From Sipunculus nudus (lineage: Eukaryota > Annelida > Sipuncula > Golfingiida > Sipunculidae), in NCBI GenBank assembly GCA_026874595.1, contig CM049320.1, positions 30,490,714 through 30,554,713 of the forward strand: 64,000 nucleotides of DNA. Reading direction: 5' to 3'. Positions 12,951 to 25,600 of this stretch are shown piece after piece (position 1 is the stretch's first letter; every line of letters begins with the position of its first letter). A program made the translations under genes and the position numbers. The notes below the pieces were generated by a model that ran no database searches, was not told the origin of the DNA, and worked only from the letters and a program-made list of their open reading frames with translations.

Positions 12951-13802
12951 ATTTTCTTTTGGGGGAAGGGGCAGTCTCTGAGGATGAAGCTGTTGTTTTC
13001 TTTAAATTATGCTTTGCTTATAAATCATCATCGACTCCCCCATAGAAAAAAATGCATACACTTAGAATACAACATTTGATATTGTGCTACACAAAGAAAG
13101 AAGTATTCTCTGCCGCGAGTCATTTTCTATAATACTTCAGTTTTGCTACATTTTTCTATATGTAGATATATACTTACCTTTCCCAACTTCACCAGGTTCT
13201 AGCTTTTCCTTGTCTGCAAAAATATTGATATATGTTTATAGTAACGGGACTTTACTCTCGATATCTAAATACTGTAAACTTTCAAAACAGCAACAGAGCA
13301 TCTTTAATTTGTGGTGTCTTTTGGACACCCATCATAAAAATATGACGCTAATGCCGGCATGTAAACTCCAGCAGCTTTTGTCCACATTACAATATTCAAG
13401 TACAATGATCTGACCATGTAACATTCACAAAAAAAATGTTATACAATCCCTTTTCAAAATAACAAAAGGAACACTTATAAGAATTATAAAATATTATGGA
13501 GAATCCTAAATTAGAACTGAATTCAAAATATGTCATTTTTTTATACATACACTGTACAGTATCCTTCCAGCTTAGGTTTAGTATATTTGCTTGTCGAAGT
13601 ATTATTTTTCTGATTGGTTGTTTGACCTGTATTTGTGAATTCAGGTTTTTAGGAGCATCCTCTTGAAGTATATGGTAGACATATTTTTCTACGTTTGGAA
13701 ATATTTAGAGTAGACAGATGAATTCCATTTGCTTGGTGTTTGGCTTAACTGAAGCATATGGCTTCATGCCTTAAAGCAGTGATAATCGAAATTCGGTAGT
13801 TT

Positions 13803-14780
13803 TTAACTCAGCACAGTCATCTGAGCTATAGCGATAACCCTTTGTCCGTCGTCCGTCAGGCCGTTAACAGGGCACAGGAAACCTATATTTTGAGACCTAT
13901 GGGCCGAAAACATGATTTTGAGCACTCAAGCAGTCAGTCGGGGCACAAATTGTATCTATTAGGCCTAGACTCTTCTGATGTAACATTCAGGGATATCCTA
14001 AGCAAATGTCCTTGGAAACCTAAAATAGGCCATGGTGATCTATATTCTGCGACGTATAAGAAAAGGATGTTATTTGGAAACGTTCAGATGGGCACAAACC
14101 GTATCTGTTAGGCCTAGAATCTTCTAAAGCAATATCCAGACAGGTTCTGGGCAAATAACACTCAAACCCTGAAATTAGATCATGGTGACTTATAATGTGC
14201 GACCTATGGGCCGAAAAAGTGATTTTGAGCACCAAGCCAGTCAGGCGGGGCACAAATCCTATCCTTTAGGCTTAGAATCTTCTAAAGTCACATTCTTTGA
14301 AGTCCCAGGCGAATGTCATAGGACACATGAAATTTCTTCCCTATATCCTGCAACCTTTAGGAAAAGGATGAACACACTGAATATCAGGTGGGCACACATC
14401 GTATCAGTTGGGCTTAGAACCTTCTATTGCACTATCCAGGGAGGCTCCAAGCAAATATACTGGGAAACCTTAAATTAGATCATAATGACCTATATTTTGC
14501 AACCTACCGACAAAAACGTGCTTTTGAACACCTTGAATGTCAGATGGGCACACATCGTAAATGAAAGGTTTATAACCTTTTTATGCAACATCCATGTAGG
14601 TTCTTGAAAAAATATCCTTAGAAATATAGATCATGGTGATCTAATAAGCTACATTCTGTGAGTTATGGGCCATAAATATGAATCTGGACCCCCAGCCAGA
14701 CATGGTACAAATTGTATCAATTTTTCTTGGAATCTCCTATGTTAAAATCCAAGGAGGTCCTTGGCAAGTATCCTTTGAAT
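13803..14780 (-). mobile_element. Family-1 element, inverted, ~155-bp monomers
   Basis: The reverse-oriented hairpin end (ACTCAG...CTGAGCTATAGCGAT) at 13806-13835 precedes about six degenerate ~155-bp monomers carrying 'TAGGCCTAGA..CTTCT' and 'GGGCACAAAT'. Several short open frames here are repeat products. Confidence 0.6.
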
Positions 14781-15234
14781 CCTAAAATTACGTCACTTAA
14801 TTCTTATAATAACTGGCAAATTCAGCCCCTGAGCCGATTGTTTAGACATACAGTCTTTCGTTAATTTAGTTGATTTACAGGTAAGTCCATCGTTATGCCG
14901 CATATAAAAATTTGGTATTACTGTACATTTTACATTCGTTATCTTTTTCATCAAAATTATCCTCTGACTTTCTATAATTATATCCAAGTCTCGTTCACGT
15001 ATCAGTGCTTCATATTTAGTTTGGCTTCCTTACGTTCCATTTAAAATCAGTTATACAGCTCTATATGTTCTTAATAATAATAATAATATAGTTTATTGCA
15101 GTCCTTATATGATGTATAGATAGAATGAAATGAATGTAAAAAAATATATAACAAATGCTGTTCATTTTACATGAGAATACACATGTAAAATCTATACATA
15201 TGCACCCATATACATATACATACACATACATCCA

Positions 15235-15236
<2 letters not shown>

Positions 15237-15281
<45 letters not shown>
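15237..15281. repeat. (TA)n microsatellite
   Basis: Uninterrupted TA run, preceded by an imperfect ACATAC-rich stretch from about 15195. Confidence 0.95.
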
Positions 15282-15283
<2 letters not shown>

Positions 15284-15686
15284 TTCAAATGGTATTAAGT
15301 GAGCCCGTTCTCATCGTAGTTTTATTACCTCTGGCGACATGGCGAGAGTTCTTGTCTATTCCAGAAAAAAAGCCCAAAAGTTGTCATCCTTAATCGCTGA
15401 AATAAGTTAATGTTCTCCTCCAAAACACTCCTCCAATGGACTCGCCTCCTTTTTTTTGCCAAAGTTATAAATGTATACCACGTGCCGTATTCATGTTTAT
15501 ATTTAAAAGAAAACAGATGAATATTATTTCGAATATTATAGTTCCGGTCGAAGGGTACTTGGGTATTTTCAGTTAAAGCCGAAACTGTAAATGTAACTTT
15601 CTCAAATAAACATACCGATAATAATAATGTGAATTTTATAATTTTGAGTCTGGATTTACGTCTCTTCTTAGCCTTGTTTTTCCACT

Positions 15687-15687
<1 letters not shown>

Positions 15688-15726
<39 letters not shown>
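15688..15726. repeat. (TA)n(TG)n microsatellite
   Basis: A TA run passes directly into about ten TG dinucleotides. Confidence 0.9.
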
Positions 15727-17698
15727 AATTACATATATATGTAAATTACATTTATATGTGTAAATTACATATATAAAATATATTTATAAAATAATTTACA
15801 ATTTATCTGTATCTTTTTCCGATTTTCTGCTTCTAGCTCCCCTAGCTGAAAAAGCCTGGATCCGCCCCTGGTTATACTGACTGACAGTCAACTGGATCGA
15901 CCATAACACTGATAACGTCATACTTATAAATGTCGATATTTGAAATTGACATATTTAACTATACAGCTACCTTATGAACCATATTTGTGTGGTACTTGCA
16001 CTGCTAGTATGTTAGTCTTGTGTTAATTCAAGCCCCCTTTCCCCATATGTGTCATAACGTGTATAACCAAAATGTTGCATTTCATGCAGTGACAAGCAAA
16101 CATTACTTAAATATATGGGAGCAATCGTGCATAAATTTCGTTCAATCCAAACAATTACTTACCTCAGTGGACCTGATTCATAACAATTTGCGTATGTCGA
16201 CATACATGTGACTAAGCGTCCTATTTTCCCAGAAATAATGACGTCACGCGGTTGTGAACGTTCGACTCCAACAAACGTGCACTTGGGTACATGTGTAGGC
16301 TAGACATATTTAGTACTTCTGTGCAGTAGGCCTACATGTGTACTGAAGTTTATCTATGTTAGTCACGAAAATAGCAACAGGAGGGAAAGAAAATTTGATC
16401 GGAGGCGCCTTACAACATCTTCATACATCTTCACAACTATAAATAATTTGCAGAGGGAGCAGGTAAAAGCAGCTGTCATATGTCTATCAGCGATTTTGAA
16501 AGTGTGTGTGTGTTTGGGGGGGGGGTGCATTATAGCCATAAACCGTGGGTACGTAAGCGCCTGGTAGGGGGTGGATGTGGGAGGGGTGAGCTCCTCACGC
16601 AGTATAAAAATTGTGAAGATATGAAAACAAAAAATGATTTTTTATGTAGTGGTTTTACTTATTTTATACATTTTTAATCACATGCTGCACCACACAAAAG
16701 AAACTAACAATCATCGAATTAACAGTATCATGCGTGCAAATAAATCCATTTATATCCTCATATGCAGCCTTCTTTGCTTCACGGTGTTTTAACTTAACTG
16801 AAAACCATAACGTGCATGGTATTTGGAGCATGAAACAAACACATTTAGTGGCAATGGATAAACATTTCAAACGCCACCCTCTAAAAAGAACCCACTGTTA
16901 AGCGAAGCTGAGTCATAAAACACGTTTTGTCAATCTAAGAATGACCATAGACCTCGAACATTAATAAACAACAGGTGGCACGACATGTTGCGTTCGCTCC
17001 AGCAATATATTGAATATCAATACATATAGAACATTTTATGAGAATCCATGCGCCGAGATATTTTTATACATATCTCACAAAATGAAGCAAATACAATGAA
17101 ATTTCACATTTGTAAATTTTATTTTTCAAGCTCGGATTCAGCCGACTTTATTCAAAATGTCCATGGTTACTAGAAACTTGTCAAAATATAAAACATCTAA
17201 ATCATATTAAGCCAATTATGCACAAAGTCTAAAATTCGCCCTCAAACTTGCTTAAATAATATTTAAATCTATAGGTCTCACCACGTACTAGTCCTATGCA
17301 ACATAATTCTCCACACATCGGTTTATCTAGGTCATGCCAATGATAATCCTCTGCCCGTAGTCATGCGCACTGCACGTTTTAAATCGAAGTATGTCGGACG
17401 AGAATTACACTAATGAATTAAAAACTTCAAAATCACATAACAAAATTAAGTATTAATAGATGAATATATTGTAATACATTTGCCAAACCCTTTTGTCCAC
17501 TTTGCGGTGTCACCGTGACGTAGCATTGGAAATAAGCATACTTTTGCATCTGTTTGCATGGCGATATTAGATGATTTAAATGTTTCCAGAACTTTTTATT
17601 TCAATGATAAGCAACATGATCATCGGAATGACTATAACCTGCCGACACGACAAGCGAGGCCCTAGGGATAGGTAGGTCGTTCACAGTAGTGAAAATGA

Positions 17699-17902
17699 AC
17701 AGAGAACAATTTGACCAACAATGTTAATCAAGTCAGTCATAATAGAGTCCATAATCTTCTACAGGGGCATAATATTTCCCCAATAGACCTTGCCTCTATA
17801 GGGAGGCTGCTACAACATAAAGCTATCCAAGCTGAAATTTCAAAACAATTTAATTTTCAAGGCAATCCATGTACATACGTTATTGAGAAACGGGAGCTTT
17901 AA
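17699..17902 (+). other. Unidentified short open frame
   Basis: About 67 codons including VHNLLQGHNISPIDLASIGR and FNFQGNPCTYVIEKREL. Protein-like composition, no convincing start codon and no recognised family. Could be a transposon or gene remnant. Confidence 0.2.
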
Positions 17903-18245
17903 TTTGCATTTAAACAAAATTTGGACGGATCACAGAGAAATTTCTTTATATAATATATTTAAAGAAATAATACATATATGTCGATGTTATTAGAAAATGT
18001 AAGATATATAAGTGCAGAATTAAAATTACCATTAGGTTGTCAGCGGTCGGTTTCAAAATCGATCCTGGACTCGCCTTGAAATTATAAAATTTATATATGG
18101 CGAAACTTAAATCCGCAGGAGAAAGGAATAAGGAGCTTGCGTCTCTTAAAAAGGTGCAATATGAAACTGGATGTAAAATTTGTTAAGGATTTGGGTGAGC
18201 CAAAGGGTCTCCTATTTAGCATCCTATGAGGGATATATATGAGTA

Positions 18246-18251
18246 TTTATT
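18246..18251 (-). terminator. Candidate poly(A) signal for eIF4G copy 1
   Basis: A minus-strand AATAAA lies about 260 nt beyond the copy 1 stop codon. It is the nearest canonical hexamer I noticed. The sequence is AT-rich, so chance occurrence is possible. Confidence 0.4.
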
Positions 18252-18510
18252 ATATAAGTATATCAGTACATAATATTGTATCTCTGTCAGAAAAAAAGTA
18301 TGTTCTTTTCCTGGCTGGTTTGTTCGTCAGCTAGGAACTTTGTTAAAACATCTAGAAGATTTTTATGGGTATATCTAGGGTACCACAAAAGGAACAATCC
18401 ATTAAGTTTTGGAGGTAATATGAATCAAACGTATGTTTTTTCTTTTATCGATTTTTGAAAATTACAAAAGCGGGAAAAGTCCTTATCCCGACCATCGAGT
18501 CCGCCGGAAA

Positions 18511-18602
18511 TCATTGGTACGCATTGAGAGCCCACTGGTTGAAGACATCTTCGGAAATCATTTCCTCTTCATAAAGGGAATCGAAAAACTGTCGTAACAA
18601 CC
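18511..18602 (-). CDS. EIF4G: eIF4G copy 1, terminal exon 21 (truncated W2)
   Basis: Reads [23 protein letters not shown], aligned with copy 2 up to NQW, then LNAYQ-type divergent residues and a TGA at 18513-18511. The copy 2 continuation (QEPAEQ...[13 protein letters not shown]) has no counterpart downstream. Homology breaks abruptly at the Trp codon, as at a deletion or rearrangement junction rather than gradual decay. Confidence 0.85.
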
Positions 18603-21600
18603 CTGGAAAGACAAACTTAGAAATCCTAATCTAATCCTGGCAAAAGTAACGAGATTACTATGGGCTTAAAGGACAGTAATTTATGAAACCCGATAAATCA
18701 AGAGTTTTGACCTTGTTGGCTAATTTTCCCCTTAAGTGCGGTTGTTTTACGAAAATACTTGTAGGTACCTGGCGGATCTTCCAGTTTATATACCAATGCT
18801 TGTAGTGCACAGAGTGCCTCCAGCTCAAGCTCAGCCTTATGGTCTAGGTACTTCTGCAACAGCACAAATCTCTTCTGGAATAGAGCTTTCTCCATTTTAC
18901 AGGTCCTATCTTCACCACTTTCTGAAACTACAAGAAGCATTGCAGGTACTTTAGCTCAGTGTAACAAACATAAAAACAACCGTAAAGGATGCATCAGGTG
19001 TCAGAATAAACTTCTTAATATACATCCCGAGAAAATGAAAAGAATTTTATTTTATTCATTTATTGAATTCAGGAAAATACAATCGTTTTTCTGTCAATTA
19101 AATCTTTTAATTAATGTTTCAAATGTCTGCATTCATGCAACGCTCGGCACCAAGTTCAAATTTAAGAACTCACTTTTTATTGCACTGTTACATACTGAGG
19201 TCATAAGAGCTTTAATAAATGCTGGTTCATTGACCTGAGAATCTGAGACATTGGCCTGCAAAGAAAAAGAAATTCATATGTAGAATATATACTTTTTGGT
19301 CGTTTAAGTTGCTGATTTTAAGTTATTAAGACAATGAACTTTTACTTCAAATTGAGTGTTTTCAGGCACTGATGAGTCACAATCATTAACATTTGCCAAT
19401 ATGTAAAATGAAAATCACTTGCACTGTAAAATTATTTTAAATGAATATTTAGTTCTTGAATATTTTTTTAATATTCTAGTCAACAGATAAATTAACCTTT
19501 ATTTTTTTAAGTACAAATGACGCCTATTTCATTATAAGTTTTCATTTTTTTAACTACACGTTAACTGTATTTTCTCACATTTGTCGCACTAAGTAAGATG
19601 CAGGAAATATGCTTGTTATTAAAATTAAAGAATTCTATAAGATCTTAATCATGAACCTGCTGTCATGTTACATATAAACCGAACAAAATATGAGTACTAA
19701 GATCGGGGCAACCGTGCATAACACGCCTGTTTATTATTAGTGTGATATGAGACCTTATTAATCATATTCAAATTTTGTCAGTTATGATATGACTGGCCTA
19801 AAAGCAAACATACTGCTATCCAGTAAAATATGTCTTCATTGTCCATCCCCCTCTCTACGATCAGCCGTTCAAGGTGAATAGAAACCTTCTGCATGGGCAT
19901 GGCCATACTGGGATCAGGTGAGCGCGGTACCATGCAGACTGTAAATTCTACTTGCTAAAACATTCACCAGATAACTTATTAATAGAAGCAATGCATACCG
20001 TGGATCATTTAGTTTATAGTTCTCACAAACATACCTCTACTTATCGACACTTATGGTTTCCTTCGTAAGGGCACTCAACTCAAAGCCAGAAAGTGCTTAA
20101 TTATCAAGATATAATTATAATTACTTATAGCTTAGGTTATATGTGACATATCAAATAAGATTTCCTTGCATAAGCTCTCACAAATGCTACTCTTTCGTTT
20201 CAAAGGCAAGTAGTATGATATATAAGTTGGCTTTCTTACCTTAGCTTTAACAAATGCCTGCACATTTTCGCTTGGAGAAAGGAAATCTGACCACTTTAAT
20301 CCTGATGCCTTCCACTGTTTACCAACTTTTATATGACCCTGAAATACAAATTCAGTAATACAGGAAATTAATTTAGCACACGCACATTAAACAGAACACA
20401 TAACCAAAGAATCCTTTCAGTCAGCTAATCAGCGGAGCCTGTCACTATGAATTAATTACACATTGGAATGTCCAGATTACATGGGAGCCAGATATTGAGA
20501 CAATATAAACATAACGAAACACAAGCAGCGAAACTATCAAAAGCATTCTGAGGAAGATTATCTAGATGTAAAAGTTTGCAAAATGTTATAATTTGTAACA
20601 TGTTGAGGACCAAACAAACCGAATTTACAGCTCGGCCTGTTTTCAACTGTCTCCTGTTCATCTGCTGGCCCAAAATTTTCGATATTGCTTAATGTGCTCA
20701 TTAAGACGACACGAGTTATCAATATTATACCTTCTTAAATTGTGGGTTCCTGTTCTTGAACTCATTGTGGTGTGTCTCAAATACGACATATGATATATAC
20801 CAACTAGGCATGCCATGTGAGAAAAAGATAATACTGCATATTTACACAACTCACCATATTATGTGCCATATTGTGCAAGACGAATGCGATGACTTCACCA
20901 GCTTTATAACCGAGTACCGAGTGATTAAGTGAACCCTTTAACGATTCAAGTGGCACAGTGTTATCATACACCATGTTGCCAATGAGTTCTCCGAGGTCTT
21001 TCCAAACACAAGGTATATTTACAGCAAACTTCAGGATCTCATTCAACCTACAATTATTAAAATTAATAAAAGAGGTGATTTTGAATTTAAAATGCAATCA
21101 ATCCGAATTAAAAAAATACATGATTAGCATGTTAGTTATCCCACGATCTTGTTTTTAACTACACGTTTTGTAAGAGAGCCAAAGATCATTGACTTAAACA
21201 GTAAAATTGAAAACACCATAACATTTTATATCTTAAAAGTGGCTCATATATTTGTGGGTGTGAAATACTCTTGTAAACTCTTATGCTGACAGTTACTGCT
21301 GTTGGTGGGATTTTTGGAACTAGCATTTACATTAGAAATTAACACTACATTTGCATTATAAACAAACAAAAATTGATATGTAACATCTCTGTAGTAGCAG
21401 AGGTTAGTGATATTTAAAAAAAAAGAAACAGGAAGGACTGACGGGTTTCTTTATTATTCCGCCCTCCTATGAAGGGATCCAGTTACTTAAGTAAAATATG
21501 TGTGGGATAATAAATTTTTGCAGTTAATGGGCCAATGATGCACTGCCAGTCATCCTAGCACGCCGCTGACTCTTACACTCCCTGTCTTTACCACAGCCAC

Positions 21601-22614
21601 CGAGGAGACGGTAAAAGTGAGACTGCGCATACAAGTGTCCTGACATGGTTGGATAAAAAAAGAGTTATTAAAATTAAATGAATATATATTTTTGTAGTCT
21701 CGATTTCAGTTAATTCAAGTTTCCAAGGAGATTTTACAAGGACTTCCCTGAAATTTGAGTAAGAAAATTCTAGCTTCGACATTAATGATTTGCATCAAGT
21801 CTGGCTTTTTAGGATGTCTAAAATGATCTTTTATCAAAGGTTCCAAGAATAAGGGTCACAGTAAGGTTAAAAAAATTTAGATCACAGTGTCCTATTTTCT
21901 GGTTACCGAGAACATTTCCAAAGACCTCTTAGGATGGTACAAATCCTATGACCAAAACATTCATGTTTACCTGCCAAATATAAAAAAATGCCTTCCTGGA
22001 AAGATCAGGAAAACTTGTATAGCGCCATGTGGCCGATTTTCTCAGGGCTGGTGGTGGATTGTCACGACAGCCCGGGAGTTGATTCGACAGTCCCGTATTA
22101 AATTGATAGCTGTATACTATGGCACAAATCAGTGCTGCCAGTTCCAGATGGAAAGATTTGATTCCCCTTCCGGACAGATCAGACTATGCGACCGGAGGCA
22201 AGGTATGTATGCTTGTCATTCAGTGAAAAAGGAATCAGCTTACTAGCCCTGGTCTATTGAAGCATTTACTGACTTTTCCTAAAGAAAGGGAGAGAGAAAA
22301 TACGAGAGATGACCACTGCTCCCCGTTATATTGTGTAAAAGGTTTCTATGTTTATCAATCTTTGTGTTTGCCTAGTCAGATCTTCTGGTTGCTAAAATAC
22401 TGTGTGCCCATAATTCACAAAAATTATGTCACAGTATAAGTTTAACCAGGACTTTCTTTTATATTACGTTTAAAATTTCTATTACCAATTTTTACAAATT
22501 TTGCCCATATGACTTTCAGGAAGCTAAATAGAATTTTATTTAAACAGTAACGTGTTTGATATGGTTCTCTAACGTTAGGTTTGCTAATTTTCTTCGTTAT
22601 TTGCAGGATGGCAG

Positions 22615-22646
<32 letters not shown>

Positions 22647-25600
22647 TAATATATATTTATATATTTATATATTTATATGGATATGATGCATATGCTTTCG
22701 TTGTTTGGATAAGATACACCATTTCTGCAAAAAAGTCACACAAATTTGCATGACGTGTAGGGAGTGAGACAAATTTTGGCATGTGGCTCATTTGCCTCAT
22801 TATATACATATATTCACAATTTTGGGAATCTGATTAGCAATGGCTGAGAAGCTCCGTTTTGGTTCACAACAGATGACGGACGACAGATGATGAATAAAAG
22901 TCGTTAAAAAATCTGTGCAGCAATGACATCATAAAACATATTTAAATTACTGTATATATTTAACATGTTTCTAAAATCTTACCCCCTCAGATAATGCTCA
23001 GTTGTGAGATGGCCTTGTCTGACCAGGTCGTGGAGTAAATGAGGAACTTGTTTGCGAGCCTTATGGGAGCTTTTTAGGACCTTATTCATAGCATGGTACA
23101 CAAATAAATGTAAAGAATTAGGCGACTCCAGGTCTCTGACATTGTGGATTGCTTCCTGTAAAACAAATTTCAAATGTAAGCTTATATTTAAAAGTGCCCA
23201 TTCACCCACCTCTTTAACAGGAATTTTTTTATAAATGGCTTCCTTTGTGTATATATTAATGATCTCAAGGTAATTTTGGTTGTGAAAAGTTCTTACAACA
23301 CCTTTGTGAAAGGTGTATTAACTTGTTTATCAACATGTTTGTAAACACAGCAATGTTGACAAATGGGAAAACAATGTAACCTGAGGTGGTAGGTTGCATA
23401 TATGCAAGGAAGAAAGGTCACTTGTTGCAAATTGCCATTTGTAAAGCTCTGGCTTATCCGACTTGCTGCCAGATGCCCTTGTTGAATTTGTTTTGATTAT
23501 TTTGGCGGGCCCCCACATATAATAAACATATTGACATTAACAAAACAAGCAGCCTGTTTTTGGTGATATCCAAGTTATCTGGATTGTTTTTGTAAAAGCT
23601 CCAAGGGATTATCTTTAGTTTATAAAGGTATGATAGGTGATTTGGACCCTTTAAACAATTTATACCAAACACCTCGATATATTGATCCTTATGGTTAAAA
23701 TGCTTTTCTCCTATTTATGTATGAACAAAATATAATAAAGGTCAACCATTTTAGAGTAAATTTTCCGTCCAGAAAATCAATAGATTGATAACATTCTATT
23801 GGCATAAACATGAATAAATGCATATTTTATCACAAGATCTATTTGCATATCCTATTAAAGAAGACAAACACATTGTGATAATTCAGTTGTAAACATCTAC
23901 ATATTATCAGTACCCTAAACAATAAATTCCCACTATCACCATGAAACAATAGAAAATAATCAATTCATCATCCGGTCGACCAAACATTTATCTCTATAAA
24001 AAGATAAATTTTTCCCTGATATGATTACATTTAACATGATAACATGTTGATGCAATGACTAGATTTGTGGAGAAATTTCTTTACATTCAGATCATTAACA
24101 TGGAGGTATTCCTCCAACAATGAATTTGATTGCTGTTCAATCTCTGATGGAGACAATTCTTTAGCTGCGGGTTTCTCGAGTTGAATTCTCAGGCTTCGAC
24201 TAATTTGTCGGCTCGATGGGGTGGGTGTACGTAGGTCCTGAAGACGTCTGAAAGTAAAAAAAACCTCTTATAATACAGTGCTGACTTCCTATTAAATGTA
24301 ATATTTAGATACATGTGAATGATGGATGCCACAACTGAGTTCTGATTGTTTTCGCACAACATATTGTAATATCTGCAAATATGTTTGCACTAAGTTCGGA
24401 TTTGGATTTATACGTTGTCATTATAAATGTAGTGATTGGACCTGATGAGACTACCAACAAAAGCTACTTTTAAAGTTTCAACATTTTCAACATCCATCTT
24501 TTGATATTTTAGTGCTATGCAAAACCTAGATAACATTTCATAAGATCATTAATATATATTTGCCCAAGAAGTAACCAAAAAATCAGGAAACCATCTATCA
24601 TTTTTGCCAATTAAAGAATTCACTAACAAATACAAGGTTAATATAAGTTTTATAACATATGTAGGTTTAGTGGATGCAATCCCAACTTGTTGGAAAAGAG
24701 AGTTAAAGAATAATCCTTGTTTAGAAGTACAAGAATATACGGTGGACAAAATAATAAATATGAAAAATACAACTCAGTTTGTATACTTAAATATTATTAA
24801 TTCTGTCTCTTCGAAACCAGAAGAGCAAATAGAGAAATGGATTGGTGAACTAAGGCTACAAAATAAAGGAAAAATATTTAAAGCATTCAAGAATATTGTT
24901 AAAATTACTATTTCAGAGAAATTAAGAATTTTCCAATTCAAATTATTACATAGAATTTTACCACTTAATCCTCTTTTATATAAAATGAAGAAAAGCGAAA
25001 CTGAACTCTGTTCATTCTGTAAAAAACAAAAGGAAACTTATCTACATGTATTTTACCACTGTGAAGTAACCAATAAATTGTTAATAGCTTTTGAAAATTG
25101 GTCAAAAGACCTGGAACAATCTTTAAACTTAGGCAATGTAACAGGAACAGTATTAATATTAAACATCTCAGGTGACAGCCTACTTGATACCTTATTACTA
25201 TTATTAAAACATTATATATATATCTGCAAATGTAGAGAGAAATTACCAACATTCTCTGTGTTTAAAAGTTATGTCACACAGATTTATAAAATGGAAAAAC
25301 AAATTGCGAGTGCAAAGTGTAAAATAGAGAAACATAAACAAAAGTGGAAGAACTTTCAAAACATACATATTGAAAACGAATAAAACAACATAAAGATAAA
25401 AACCCATTTAACCCACATTTTGAATTAGAACAACAGTTTTATCTCTGTTATTTACCTATGTTATTTGTATCTGTTTTGTATGTATGACTTTCAATTGTCT
25501 TTGTCTACAAATTGTCTTTATGTACAATGTACCTTATTGTTTGTACTATTTGTTTGGAATAAAAAAAAAAAGAAGAAGTAATTCGTGAAATATTGAAATA

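Larger units (their letters stand above)
14781..17698. other. No gene recognised
   Basis: AT-rich with two microsatellites. Imperfect 'TGTAAATTACATATAT' repeats at 15725-15775. No supported coding region. Confidence 0.5.

Noticed and set aside
13084-13413. 109-codon plus-strand frame
   Set aside because: No recognisable motif; low-complexity hydrophobic translation of AT-rich DNA.
20958-21158. Plus-strand frame over eIF4G exon 16
   Set aside because: Antisense shadow of the minus-strand MA3 exon.
22556-22753. Tyr/Ile repeat peptides from TA microsatellites
   Set aside because: Translation of (TA)n tracts, not genes; the same holds for other TA-run frames.
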